A stretch of DNA of 64,000 nucleotides from Lateolabrax maculatus (lineage: Eukaryota > Chordata > Actinopteri > Acropomatiformes > Lateolabracidae), in assembly GCA_031216445.1 (NCBI GenBank), contig CM062206.1:24085501-24149500 (forward strand). Reading direction: 5' to 3'. This document shows positions 44,228 to 56,019 of this stretch, one piece after another. The first letter of the stretch is position 1, and each line of letters opens with the position of its first letter. The translations under genes and the position numbers were made by a program. The notes under the pieces are model-generated. The model did no database searches, had not been told where the DNA came from, and worked only from the letters and a program-made list of their open reading frames with translations.

Positions 44228-45862
44228 CAGTGGGTACGGAAAGTATTCAGACCCCTTTAAATCTTTCACTCTTTGTTTCATTGCAGCCATTTGCTAAAAT
44301 CAAAAAAGTTAATTTTATTTCTCAGTAATGTACACTCAGCACCCCATCTTGACAGAAAAAAACAGAAATGTAGAAATTTTTGCAAATTTATTAAAAAAGA
44401 AAAACTGAAATATCACATGGTCATAAGTATTCAGACCCTTTGCTGTGACACTCATATTTAACTCACATGCTGTCCATTTCTTCTGATCCTCCTTGAGATG
44501 GTTCTACTCCTTCATTGGAGTCCAGCTGTGTTTAATTAAACTGATAGGACTTGATTAGGAAAGGCACACACCTGTCTATATAAGACCTTACAGTTCACAG
44601 TGCATGTCAGAGCAAATGAGAATCATGAGGTCGAAGGAACTGCCCAAGGAGCTCAGAGACAGAACTGTGGCAAGGCACAGATCTGGCCAAGGTTACAAAA
44701 GAATTTCTGCAGCACTCAAGGTTCCTAAGAGCACAGTGGCCTCCATAATCCTTAAATGGAAGAAGTTTGGGACGACCAGAACTCTTCCTAGACCTGGCCA
44801 TCCAGCCAAACTGAGCAATCGTGGGAGAAGAGCCTTGGTGAGAGAGGTAAAGAAGAACCCAAAGATCACTGTGGATGAGCTCCAGAGATGCAGTAGGGAG
44901 ATGGGAGAAAGTTCCACAAAGTCAACTATCACTGCAGCCCTCCACCAGTCGGGGCTTTATGGCAGAGTGGCCCGACGGAAGCCTCTCCTCAGTGCAAGAC
45001 ATATGAAAGCCTGCATAGAGTTTGCCAAAAAACACATGAAGGACTCCCAGACTATGAGAAATAAGATTCTCTGGTCTGATGAGACGAAGCTTGAACTTTT
45101 TGGCATTAATTCTAAGCGGTATGTGTGGAGAAAACCAGGCACTGCTCATCACCTGCCCAATACAATCCCAACAGTGAAACATGGTGGTGGCAGCATCATG
45201 CTATGGGGGTGTTTTTCAGCTACAGGGACAGGACGACTGGTTGCAATTGAAGGAAAGATGAATGCGGCCAAGTACAGAGATATCCTGGAAGAAAACCTCT
45301 TCCAGAGTGCTCAGGACCTCAGACTGGGCCGAAGGTTCACCTTCCAACAAGACAATGACCCTGAGCACACAGCTAAAATAACAAAGGAGTGGTTTCGGAA
45401 CAACTCTGTGACCATTCTTGACTGGCCCAGCCAGAGCCCTGACCTAAACCCAATTGAGCATCTCTGGAGAGACCTGAAAATGGCTGTCCACCAACGTTCA
45501 CCATCCAACCTGACGGAACTGGAGAGGATCTGCAAGGAAGAATGGCAGAGGATCCCCAAATCCAGGTGTGAAAAACTTGTTGCATCATTCCCAAGAAGAC
45601 TCATGGCTGTACTAGCTCAAAGGGGTGTTTCTACTCAATACTGAGCAAAGGGTCTGAATACTTATGACCATGTGATATTTCAGTTTTTCTTTTTTAATAA
45701 ATTTGCAAAAATTTCTACATTTGTTTTTTTTTTTCTGTCAAGATGGGGTGCTGAGTGTACATTAATGAGAAATAAAATGAACTTTTTTGATTTTAGCAAA
45801 TGGCTGCAATGAAACAAACAGCGAAAAATTTAAAGGGGTCTAAATACTTTCCGTACCCACTG
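44228..45862 (+). mobile_element. Complete Tc1-like DNA transposon, 1635 bp
   Basis: The element runs from CAGTGGGTACGG to CCGTACCCACTG and is flanked by TA on both sides (44226-44227, 45863-45864), the target duplication of the Tc1/mariner superfamily. Terminal inverted repeats are about 217 bp (44228-44444 and 45645-45862) and nearly identical. Each holds two copies of an AAGTATTCAGACCC motif, one near the outer end (44241) and one near the inner end (44424), the inverted/direct-repeat layout of Sleeping Beauty-type elements. A single open transposase frame lies between them. It is inserted in the 3' UTR of an I-clade LINE. Confidence 0.95.
44604..45644 (+). CDS. Tc1-like transposase, DD34E, apparently intact
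   Basis: 346 codons, the usual size for this family (about 340), without stop or frameshift. Residues 10-57 form the first paired-type helix-turn-helix (KELRDRTVARHRSGQGYKRI, then PKSTVASIILKWKKFGT). A GRPR-like linker reads LPRPGHPAKL (61-70), and the second DNA-binding half covers 73-125. Catalytic triad: D159 in WSDETKLELFG, D250 in FQQDNDPEHTA and E285 in DLNPIEHLWRDL. The spacing of 34 between D250 and E285 makes it DD34E. GGGSIMLWGCFS (194-205) is the glycine-rich loop. Nearby ATGs at residues 5 and 8 are alternative starts. The product excises and reinserts the element at TA in the nucleus. Confidence 0.93.
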   Translation: MSEQMRIMRSKELPKELRDRTVARHRSGQGYKRISAALKVPKSTVASIILKWKKFGTTRTLPRPGHPAKLSNRGRRALVREVKKNPKITVDELQRCSREMGESSTKSTITAALHQSGLYGRVARRKPLLSARHMKACIEFAKKHMKDSQTMRNKILWSDETKLELFGINSKRYVWRKPGTAHHLPNTIPTVKHGGGSIMLWGCFSATGTGRLVAIEGKMNAAKYRDILEENLFQSAQDLRLGRRFTFQQDNDPEHTAKITKEWFRNNSVTILDWPSQSPDLNPIEHLWRDLKMAVHQRSPSNLTELERICKEEWQRIPKSRCEKLVASFPRRLMAVLAQRGVSTQY

Positions 45863-46019
45863 TAAATGGTCTACACTTCATATATGAAAGCATGAAACTT
45901 TGGCCAAACTTTGAGGGTGCAATAATTGAAATGCTGCATACATTGTAATGAGTATGTTACATTGTAATGAGTAAGTTAACATACATGGTCTCACTTCTTC
46001 CTTGAACAGATTAAACTAG

Positions 46020-46480
46020 CTGAAGTGACTTTGTGCAGCTTTGTGAAGTGGGAAACCCAGTTGTTGCTGCTTGTGGTTTTAATTTTGGGTCATGCTGCAC
46101 ATCTAAAGAGTGTCCTCACCTTTTCAGTCAGTGTGGTATGGCAACAGCCCTTGAGAGGGGACAGTTAGAAAAAGTTGTACGCACAGCGTCTAAGATGATT
46201 GGCTGTGACCTCTCCTCCATATATGTTACACGTTATCAGACACAAGACACTGACTCCTCTCACCCTGCTAGCTCCCTCTTCAAATCCTTTTCCCCTGAAG
46301 AAGATTCCAGAGATTTAGGTGTAGGACATTTCGCCTCAGGATTAGCGCATATCGTGTCTTTGAACTCTGACGCACAAGCACTTGTAGTAGTAGAGCAAGC
46401 ATTTGCCAACAAGCACTTTAAAACAACTGTAGCAGCACAAAGCACTTTAGGACTGTTTTATATTATGTATTTTTGAATGT
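46020..46480 (+). pseudogene. LINE C-terminal relic
   Basis: A 147-codon frame (46033-46476) contains RGQLEKVVRTASKMIGCDLS (residues ~37-56) and DTDSSHPASSLFKSFSP. This is the 'EKVVRTAEKIIG...SHPAHSLF..LPSG' region near the C-terminus of CR1/L2-type LINE ORF2. The next part in another frame reads RCRTFRLRISAYRV, matching the usual RTSRFR..FFPRAV end. It is a diverged 3' fragment, frameshifted. The N-terminal third of the ORF has no recognisable match. Confidence 0.65.
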
Positions 46481-47457
46481 ATAAATGTGATTTCTTTTGC
46501 TGCTCTTTACATATTGAATTAGAACAGCTTTCTTTCTGTTGACCATGAAAAGATTTGAACCCAGCTTTTATGCTAAACTAAGCTAACCAGCAGCTGGCTG
46601 TAGCCTCATTCTAAAATGAAACCGATGAAAATCCGATCCATTATTTACTGTGTTCTACTGTGTTTTGTCCAACTCAGCTTGTTGGTGTTTCAGCGCTGCT
46701 CTGCGTAATGAAAGCCGGGCTCTATAAAACATTTCCCTCCATTGTCATGGTTTTATTGAATTTACCAAAAGTTTTTCTTTGTAATTATTCACCATGTATA
46801 TTTATGTGGGGCTCTCTTTTAGTGCTTGGAAACGTTTTGAAAGTAAATATTCCACAATAAAATCATCCTATCCTAGAAAAGAGATTGACACGACCCTCCA
46901 TATTCACTATATTTTAGCACGTCTTTAATTAAAGTATGGTGCCACAACAGCCATGCCCTGTTGAAATCCTGCAGTCCTCTGCCTCACATGGCACATGCAT
47001 GGCTGGTCAACAAACACCACTTGAAAAGCAGCTCTCTGCAGGAGAATTCTCACTGAAAGACTTAATGTTTTTCACTCTGTTAGAAGACAAAAGGCTGAGA
47101 AAGAAGATTAGAAACATAGAGGCCTCTAATTCCCTCAAACTGGGCACAATTGCAAGAGAAACTCACAAACCAAGTGGGCGTGACCAACTAATTTGAGCAA
47201 TTTTGACGACCAGAGGAGCAAGCTAATCCTTGAACAGCGCAGCCTGGAGCTGCACGAATACATCATTAGTAGGATGAATAGAATAACAGAAGGATGCGCT
47301 GCATGAACTGCCGATTGAATCAACACTTCATCTCCAATAAATGCAGCAGGTAGTCCAGGCTGGCTTCTCTGTGCCTCCTGGAGAAGACTAGTTGTCTTTT
47401 GAGACAACCCAAATATTCATATACAGTACAACACCATGATATTAAATGTACAGCAGT
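46481..47457. other. No recognisable feature
   Basis: AT-rich; the part to about 46870 may be 3' UTR of the preceding LINE relic, ending near an AATAAAATC at 46856. Confidence 0.4.
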
Positions 47458-47665
47458 TTTAAGTCATAAACCAAAGTAGTGGACCTGACCTGGCCTGATG
47501 GTGGCGCTAGATGGAAAAAAGAAATGTTATACAGTTCGTCCTGAGGAGGACATGAACATATGTACCAAATTTAATGGCAATCCATCCAATAGCTTTTGAG
47601 ATATTTTAGTCGGAACCAAAATGGACCGACATTGCCACTCATAAGGCACTGCCACTAAAATGTCC
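47458..47665 (+). repeat. Old fish interspersed repeat, 3' half
   Basis: AGTCATAAACCAAAGTAGTG, CTGATGGTGGCGCTAGATGG, GAGGAGGACATGAACATATG, ACCAAATTTAATGGCAATCC and ATCCAATAGCTTTTGAGATA, then GACCGACATTGCCACTC, follow the family order and extend the pattern seen at 12770-13318. Confidence 0.6.
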
Positions 47666-48840
47666 CGATGGAACTCAGGCCTCCAAATCTCCAAATGATT
47701 TCACTGTATAAATACTGTTTGAATCTATATGGAACTTCCTACCAGTCTACTGTATAAAGCAGAGATCATAAACTCCTTGTGTTTATACTGGTACTTTGTC
47801 TGAAGATTGAACTAATTATGGTGCACACTGTTTAACATACGTGTAACTGTGCACATCACTGCCAATGCTTGTAGAATGTATCAGTTAATTTGCCCTAACA
47901 CAGACTCTGTCTTTGATCAAATTTTTTCTTTTGATATGCAATTAAATGGTGTGTGTGTGTGGGAGATAAGAGGTGACTTGGGTGGCTCCTAGTGATAGAA
48001 TCAAAAAAGATGCTGCCAGAAACAGCAATCCTGAGCAGAGAATGATGAGAATCAACAGGCAGTACATACAGTAGAGATTTTTCTCATTTTTCTACAAACA
48101 ATAACTTACTTTAATAATAATTGTAAATATATAATTACATGAAAATTTTACACACAGTGCCACTAAAGACGGACAAATTATCACAGTGTGTCTGATTCTT
48201 CTGCTCATAGCCTCTATATGCAAATTATATCACCTATGTGGAACTCGTCCCCCCGAAGCTAAACCTTCCCTCTTGCCACCCACTCTATTGAGCTGCTTTT
48301 CTTAATCCTGCTAGACAAGCTTTAACTGTAGACAATCTTAAATGATCTCACTGCCGTGAGTTCAGTCTGTTTATTGCTTCAAACGAATGCACCAATCAGT
48401 CAAAGTTTTTTTTTAGAAAGAGGGACTTGGTTTGGATCAAAATCTAAGACTGCAATAAGTGCAGCTCCAACACTATTGACAGCTTATGTTCAAGAATTTG
48501 CACACAATCTGTAATAAATATACTCTAAATGGTGTCATTATTTCAGTAGAAAATCAAATAATATCACAAATGTCTCATACAGCATTCGTGCTTTCCACCA
48601 TATAAACACCCATCTAAGGGAACTGATGGAAACTCCTCCTTTTCTAGTCATTAGGATTTTGTTGAGTTGTTCGTGTATCCTTTATTCCCAATCACAATAT
48701 TTCTGACAGCAAGTGAAGGCAAGGGAACACTTAATCAGGTTTTGCAGGCTACAGCAAGGATTTCCAAATGCCTTATGGGATACATGTTACAATATAGTAT
48801 GTTTAAATCCTCTAGATTCTCTACAGAGATTATTAGGCTT
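47666..48840. other. No recognisable feature
   Basis: AT-rich, nothing recognised. Confidence 0.45.
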
Positions 48841-49010
48841 ATGATGGATAATGCTCCTGCTTGGATCTCAGTGTGCCTCAGGCAATAATGAAGGATGCCA
48901 GCTGGGAAGATGAGTGCGACACGATATCCCTCACCTAAACCCTTTTGGGCTACTTGTCAGGACAAATTCTGAAGGTCTTGCTTGTGTTGTGAGGTCAGGG
49001 TCACTACCAC
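48841..49010 (+). pseudogene. Possible Tc1/mariner-type transposase relic
   Basis: MMDNAPAW at 48841 resembles the '(M)QDNAPxH' block around the second catalytic Asp of Tc1/mariner transposases. About 90 bp later another frame reads IPHLNPFGLLVRTNSE, similar to 'SPDLNPIENLW' around the third acid. The glutamate position is not preserved (FG instead of IE). Flanking sequence does not clearly match and no terminal repeats were found. Confidence 0.35.
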
Positions 49011-52000
49011 CGCATTCTGGTCCAGAGGTAATAAAGTGTAGCTGTGTGAGAGAATATTCTGTTTGTTCTGTCAGTTGTCAAAAAGTAGAAACATCTCACT
49101 TTTACCAAGAGAACATACTGGTAGGAGTTAGTTTTCTTATGTTTGGAGGCTAAATCTCATTGGTTTGCTGGTCTATTAAATATTTATAGTAGCTGGACCA
49201 GGTTTGGCTCTTACATTGAAGTCCAACTGAAATTTGAATGCAATCTTCTAACAGTGTTGCACCCCCTTTCCCCATAAGCGTCCATTGGAATTGCAGTGAT
49301 GTTAGAAATATTTTTTTTTGTGTTCGCTCACACAGATTTAACCAGTTTGACCTGAACTTACCAGTACTGACTTACTACCTTTTACCCAAATTGACTTACA
49401 GACACCAGATGACCGTGAGCTGACAGGAAATAGGCCACAGTGGAACGACATTATAAACGTACAAGAAGTGACAACAAATGGCTTCAGGCTGCACTGCAAA
49501 GGCTGTGTATTTTTTATTTATGACTGTTTGGTATTCCGTTTGTTACTGTTTCACTTTGACATACAGTGAGGGCTCAACATGCTGTATAAAGGATTTTCTG
49601 TTGCAGTTCAAGTAATAGGCTGGTTTATTAATCATCAATACACAAAGAGTCATCCATTTTTATGCTTCTGTCAGGGAACTGCATTGCACCATCACCAATT
49701 GTAGACAATTTCATCTGGCTTTCCGGTCTTGAATGAAATATTTATAATGCACACTGTATAGGAAAAACATTGTTGATTGACAGGTCTTGACTGCTCAGGG
49801 TTCAGAGGTTGTATTCTACGATTATTAAGGCGCAGATGGGTTTTGTATATGGGCCAGAGCTGCTCTGCCTGCAGGAAAAATAAACTCCGTCTATTACAGT
49901 TATTTTCCTCCAGTTGGCTGGGGTGTGCTTTGTTAAAGTTGCCAATTAAATGCACATTCAATCTTAGACAGCAAGCTGGTATAATGTTGCAGAATACAGC
50001 ATCGTCGAAAGAAATATGATTACACAGTCTAACCATATTATTCCAAGCATTTCTTCGGAGGTGAAAACAGTGGTGACAGTGTAATTATTAGTCAAACTGT
50101 AAACATCCAGTATACTCTGGAATCAGATGTCTTAGTTATTCGGAGGCAATTTCATTAAACAGAATTTTATATAAAAATAATATGCTACGATTTAAAACTA
50201 GATCTTTAATCACGGCACCCCTAGACCCAACTGAGTTGATACTGTACCTTAGTGTTGCAAATTCACACTTAATAAAATGATCTGCAATGCGTTGACAGAC
50301 AGCGAACCTGGGCCTCAGGTGGTCTGTGGCCCCCAGGGTAGTTTTCCTCTTCGCCTGGTTCGTAATCCAGCCTATCTTGCCTCTACACTTTGCAGACCTA
50401 CTTCCTGGTTCAACCTGGGCCTACCATGCTTACAGTAGTACCATTTTGTTTTTTATTGGACAACTATAATAGACATTTTGGGGGCATGTTCACTTTCCTT
50501 TGCACTTTATAATTAGTGGTTTAAATAATTGGATGAAAGCCACCTGGTATACGGTGACGCTGACTTTAGCATGCCCCATTGCTAGCATAAAAAAAACACT
50601 GTGACAGACGATCTTGGATTTGGACATATGTTTAAAACCTGCCTGTCCAGGGCAAAATGCAAAGAATACCCAGTGCTCCAGAGTGGGGAGCACACTCGGG
50701 ACGCTGGGCATTTTTCACATTATAGGCCAATACCAATAAAGGGAATGCTGGAAGTGGGAAATACGTGCCGGAAGTGTTGAGTTTCATTAATGGTAGCTTA
50801 ATATCAACCAAGAACAACAGCAGAGCGAGATCAGTGACAGGACATGACTGCAGAAGATCCAGATTGTAAAAAAACAGAATTTCCATTTGAATGAACTGCA
50901 TATTCCCGTTTTTGTAGAGTTTTGGTAGCCTTGGTGCAAGAAATGAGCTGTATAAAACTTACAGCACAAAACATATGTCATCTTTTCTTTTAGAGCCTGT
51001 TAGACTGTTCTCCCCACTGTGCAGGTATCTGGGCCACTATAGCATAAAGAAAGCTTGTCTGTGTGGAGATCACACACAGCCTCAGGCAGTGATTAAGAGT
51101 CAAACAGTAAGGGTGGATTTACTGCTTCAGACTCTGGAAATCACGAACATATTTCATGTTTCCTTGAGAAGTAGATCATGGAGTCTTGGCATGCCACATA
51201 CAGTATAGATCCAAAACAAACGTGTGTTGATTGACAGCACTAAATTAGAGCCAGTCACCCTTCACTGAGTACCGAGGGCAGACCATGACATGTTGGAGGG
51301 ATACAGGGCGAAAAATAGCCCATAACTACAGCCATTGTTTCTCTGATGGAATTACCACCTTATTAAACAGCAGATAACAGAGTGACTGAGACGACGAGTG
51401 AGACAAGGACGACTGGTGACAAATGTTGACAAGCAAGTTTGAACTGCTGTCTCTGAGGGAGCCACACAGTACACTATTTACCCTGCTATGGCATCAAGTA
51501 CCCTTGAGAAAATGACACTTGCTGTCAGGTAAGTGACAGCCTTCAGTTACTCAGGGTTCATTGAAGGTTTGCAATTATGCAGGCTGGCTGTATGTTGCAC
51601 AACAACACATGAGAGCTGTCAGTATTGATGTATTGATTTATATCATCCTGCACCAGATTAGTATGACTCACCATGCATCTTGGAGCTGACCTTCACTATG
51701 CTGGGTTCATTGAACCATAAATAATGAAGGTTTGTACATACAGTATGTATATGTGTAGTCCCTTCTGTAACCTAAGTAAATTCAAATCAATTGAATGCAA
51801 AATCTAGATTGACTTTGCAGATATTTAAGTTAACATCAGGATATGCTGATCACGTTTTGCTCATAGTAGAATGTTAGCTTCAAAAAAAGATACATTATCT
51901 TTCTGAAATAATATAAAAACTAGAGACCATCTTGTGATAGGATTACACCAGCCGCGACGCCAAACCGGTGTGTATGGTGCAGATGAACACGTGAAAGATT

Positions 52001-55000
52001 AAGTAAGATTGTTTTTTGTTGTTTGTTTGAACCTCCAAAACACCCATCTTTGAACTCGGCATTCATTGTGATCTCAACCACACACCTGTAAAATCTCCAC
52101 CACATGCACTGTTGCGGCTGGTAATGACATAGTAATCAACTGTGTATTTACAGTGTTTGATTATTGATTAATCAACTATGTTGGCCTAGAACCACATGTA
52201 ATTACATTCTTCTTCCTTGTCAAAACCTGGTGGCTACATTTCGTCTTCTGTCTAGTGCCTGTCTAAGAGGGGCATAATATAGGGAAGTCAAGGGGGTCAA
52301 TATCATAATATATCATAACTTTTATGTTTTAGTTTGATTTACTTACTAAAATTTGTCTAAACTGAATCTTCGTCCTGTTGTACTTACTGTCTGTCCAGCT
52401 GCCAGAATCTAGAGGAGAAAGGAGTCGAAGAAAAGTTAATCTAGGTTGCTTTAAATTATTACTTTGCATTCATTGTAATTACACCTTAGCGAGTGATTTG
52501 AGACCTTTTTTGCCCCAGGTTTTCCCCTAGGGGCTTCACTGAGGCTGCTATACCCTCTGATTGGTGGAGATTATGCAGCCTGACAGGAACAGCTGCAGCC
52601 AAAAATACTAAAATATAAAAATACTAAAATATTCCAAATTTGTTTGCATGTTTTTTGGTATTAAAAGTTATTCAATGTATATTATTGGCAGACAATATTC
52701 TCCTAAAAAGACATTATTAAACATCAGTCAAGGATAAGGCAGTATAGCACAGAGCTCTTTGAAGAATCAAATACATGAATCTATCATAAAATATAACGTC
52801 TGTATTAATACTACAATTTGCATGCATTTCTATTTTATGTTATTTTATAACCAGCAACAATCACGTGAAATAGTTAAACTGACAAGGTCATAACGACTGC
52901 TGGTATTGCCCCCCCGTCTCCATGTTCTTGGATGCCCCTACTGTAGATAAAACATGATAAAAGTGCCCTCTAGGGTGTTCTTCCAGGAGAGAAAATGTGA
53001 CACTGTGGGCTCCAGGCTGCCCTACATGCTAGAAAACTAGTTGGCCTCTCCGTGTCTCCGTGTCTAAATAATCGAATACTTAATAGTGCCCTGTAAGTTT
53101 TTACTACAGAGGTATCAGTTAGCAGTTATACTTTCAGTCTGAGTCACACAAAAGCCTTTGTATAATCTTTATGGAGTTCAATGTGAAAATACAGTATATT
53201 AAAAAAACATCAGTTCTTTCACCTTTCTTGTCCAATGGAATATGTTTAAGAAAAATAAACTTTGTTCTTACATAAAATATACATTTCTATGGTATCATAT
53301 TGTTTAGATGAAACAGATGCCAAAACTGACTCACTTTGGACCAAATGTGTAGTAAATGCATTTTGGCTTGATGTGAACTGCAGACCAGAACCCTCACAGC
53401 TGTAGTGAACCTATGTACAGTAATTTGCAGGACCAGAAAATTTGCATAGATTCACATTTTTCAACCATTCTTATGACTGCTGTATCACTTATTCTATTTA
53501 TACATCTGTAGCTCCTTTCAAGCAGTCTAATTGGATAAATAAGTGTTTCAACTCTGCTTCATGAATACTTTCCCTGTATGACTGTAAGACATCGTGTCAT
53601 GGTTTATGACTTGGCTGTTAAGCCTATTAGCGATAATCTGGGTGTGTTGAATATTCAATCTGGCTCTCTCATGAATTCTTATTTTTCCTCTCATGGTTGA
53701 GTAAAATATTAAGTGCTTGTGTTGGGAACAAACATCCTTCAAAAAGAACAAGGAAACAATATAACCCTCCTTTAATTTACATGCAGCAGTTTAACTTTGG
53801 TGCGATCACAAAGATTTAGACACATTTCATAATACACTAAAGATCAACTTCTAAAAGATGTTGATGTGGACAGTAAAAGCTGTGTTAAGCCAAATTTACC
53901 CTGTGGCATTGTTGTGGTTAGTTTTGTTTCTCATTGATGAGAAATTTGTTGTGCGTCAAAGGCTGTGTTTGTATTCATCTGGTATATTTGACCAAGCCCC
54001 CTGTCCTGGTTGACTTGCTGTGCCGTGAACCTTGTCTAGTGTTCCATTATACAGCAGGTAGAAACATCCAGCCTGGTGTTTCACCCAAGATCTGACAGTA
54101 ACTTCACTATGAATATTTGATGAAGACAAATCATAAATCAACTGTGTACTAGTGGTTCACGGTGGACTGTATTTTGAGTGGTGTGTGTGTGTATGTGTCT
54201 AAATATTACGGGCTCCCTCCACTGTCAAGGCCATTACATTTGACCTTCGCAACCCTCCTGGCAGCTGTAACTGATGGCACTTACAGACTTAATAGCCATT
54301 GAACTACACTGAACCAACAGAACATAAATCAAAGTTTTCAGCTTGGTGAAGAGCTTGGTGAAGGGGGTCAGTCCCGGGCCACTGCAGTACCATCCCCAGT
54401 CACCTTAAGTGTAAAAAACAAATAAAGCTTTGTCCACAGTGACCATAAAAGCCCAGGTTGGATATTATACACTGTTTAATATCTGACTCTTCCACCATGC
54501 TATAGTCTTTCTACCATCATCATTGTATGTCTATAAGGTGGTTTTGTACATTACTGGAAGTCACAGGTCACTTTCAGGGGCTTGTATGATGAAGAAAGAT
54601 TAGTGGATTTAACTCTTTCAGATAACCGGTCCCTCAGGTTTTCCAGTATCACGTAGCTGGCTCAGGTTTAACTTTAGTAATTGACTTTACATAAACTGAG
54701 TAATGAAGAGCAGTAGATATTATTATAGGTCAGCAAAGTCAGTTTGCTGTTCCAGACTTTCCATTTCCACTTTAAAACAGGGGTTCTAACAAACAGAGGG
54801 ATAGTTACCATAAAGACATAATGATGATAAGAGCTGCTTTTTATCTGGACCAAGTTTTTTTCATTCTGGAAGGGATTCCTGACAGTGTTGATGCTTTTAC
54901 ACTCTTATTCCATCAATGCAGCTCATAAGGAGACGTGATGATAATTGGAAATAGAAACAATACCCTCTGTTGTCTTTTACTGAAAAAATAATCCACACAC

Positions 55001-55599
55001 TGTTAATTAGCTCCAATGATTATAAATGCAATATTTTGGTCAGATCTTCATCAGGCATTACCTACTTTTTTCCCCTCTCTGCTTTGGCAGCAGAAACTGC
55101 TTGTAATACTTTTGACTTTTTTATGTACACATATTCCACATATTTTTTATGTACACATATTATCACATATTTTTTCATCAGCAGACAAAGAAAGCAAAAA
55201 ATACTCACTCTGTACTAAAGAATTATATATACTAATCCTAACATTTATTTAGAGCCTTACAGCCTTACTTTTAATATTTGGAATTTTTTTCGAGTGTTTC
55301 TACAGTTCTGTTAACTCTGTTAACTGTGATTATAAAATACAGTATCAGAAATGTTAACATAGGAAACACTGTACATGCAGCGCTGTATCGGAAAATCCAC
55401 TGCAGTCTTTCAATAGTTTTATAAATTACATTTCTTTACAAGATAGTTACATCAATTTGCATGTTTTTTTCTGCAGCCATTGCAAACGTGTAACACTTAC
55501 TGTACAGTATATCACTTTACAATCTGTGCTGTTTACTGCGAAGTACAGTTACTGTATGTACATAGATGTTTTACCTGCACACACTGATACCGTAGCACC
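49011..55599. other. No recognisable gene or repeat family
   Basis: The longest plain stretch of the window, mostly AT-rich. ORFs are short and not protein-like. A small AAAATACTAAAATAT duplication lies at about 52600-52635. Numerous ACTGTA and TACAGTA motifs near 55350-55570 probably belong to the decayed element that follows. Confidence 0.45.
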
Positions 55600-55868
55600 T
55601 TCACTGTCACTATTTCCTTCAAAGGGTAGATGGTACAGTTGTTTCATGCTCATCTGTCGATAGTTGAGGTGCTACCAGATTGGATGTTTTCAAAGACAAT
55701 TTTGTCTTCTATAATGGCACTCTGTGTTTCCCTTAGTCTAATGGCATTATTTGCTTTGACCAAGGTGCAAATAGCCTCCTCCTGTTGAGGTGTGAAAAGA
55801 GGCCCTGTGCCACCCCTGTGAGGTAGTCTTGCAGTCCTGTGTGGGAACAACACAGTAATGCAAAACAC
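55600..55868 (-). pseudogene. IS630/Tc1-superfamily transposase N-terminal relic
   Basis: The minus-strand frame reads RTARLPHRGGTGPLFTPQQE, EAICTLVKANNAIRLRETQS, AIIEDKIVFENIQSGS and TSTIDR. After a short deletion another frame gives QMSMKQLYHLPFEGNSD. This is the helix-turn-helix region of a transposase I recognise from many fish genomes ('RGGTGP.LT..QE.AI..LV.ANNAIRLREIQ', ending 'MKQLYRVPFERNS'). The catalytic domain is absent. TACTGTA-rich sequence on both sides (55340-55600 and 55900-56010) may be remains of its terminal repeats. Confidence 0.65.
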
Positions 55869-56019
55869 AAGATTGAGTAAGATTAAAAAAGATGTCAGTG
55901 AGTGTATATATACTGTATGTGTGTGTGTGTGTTACAGCATGTGTACAGTATGTATCTGATTAGAGTATATTTACTGTATACTGTAAAATGCTAGTTGAAT
56001 ACTGTAATATGAAGTATTA

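Noticed and set aside
44607..45604. Several minus-strand ORFs of 60-97 codons
   Set aside because: Antisense shadows of the Tc1-like transposase.
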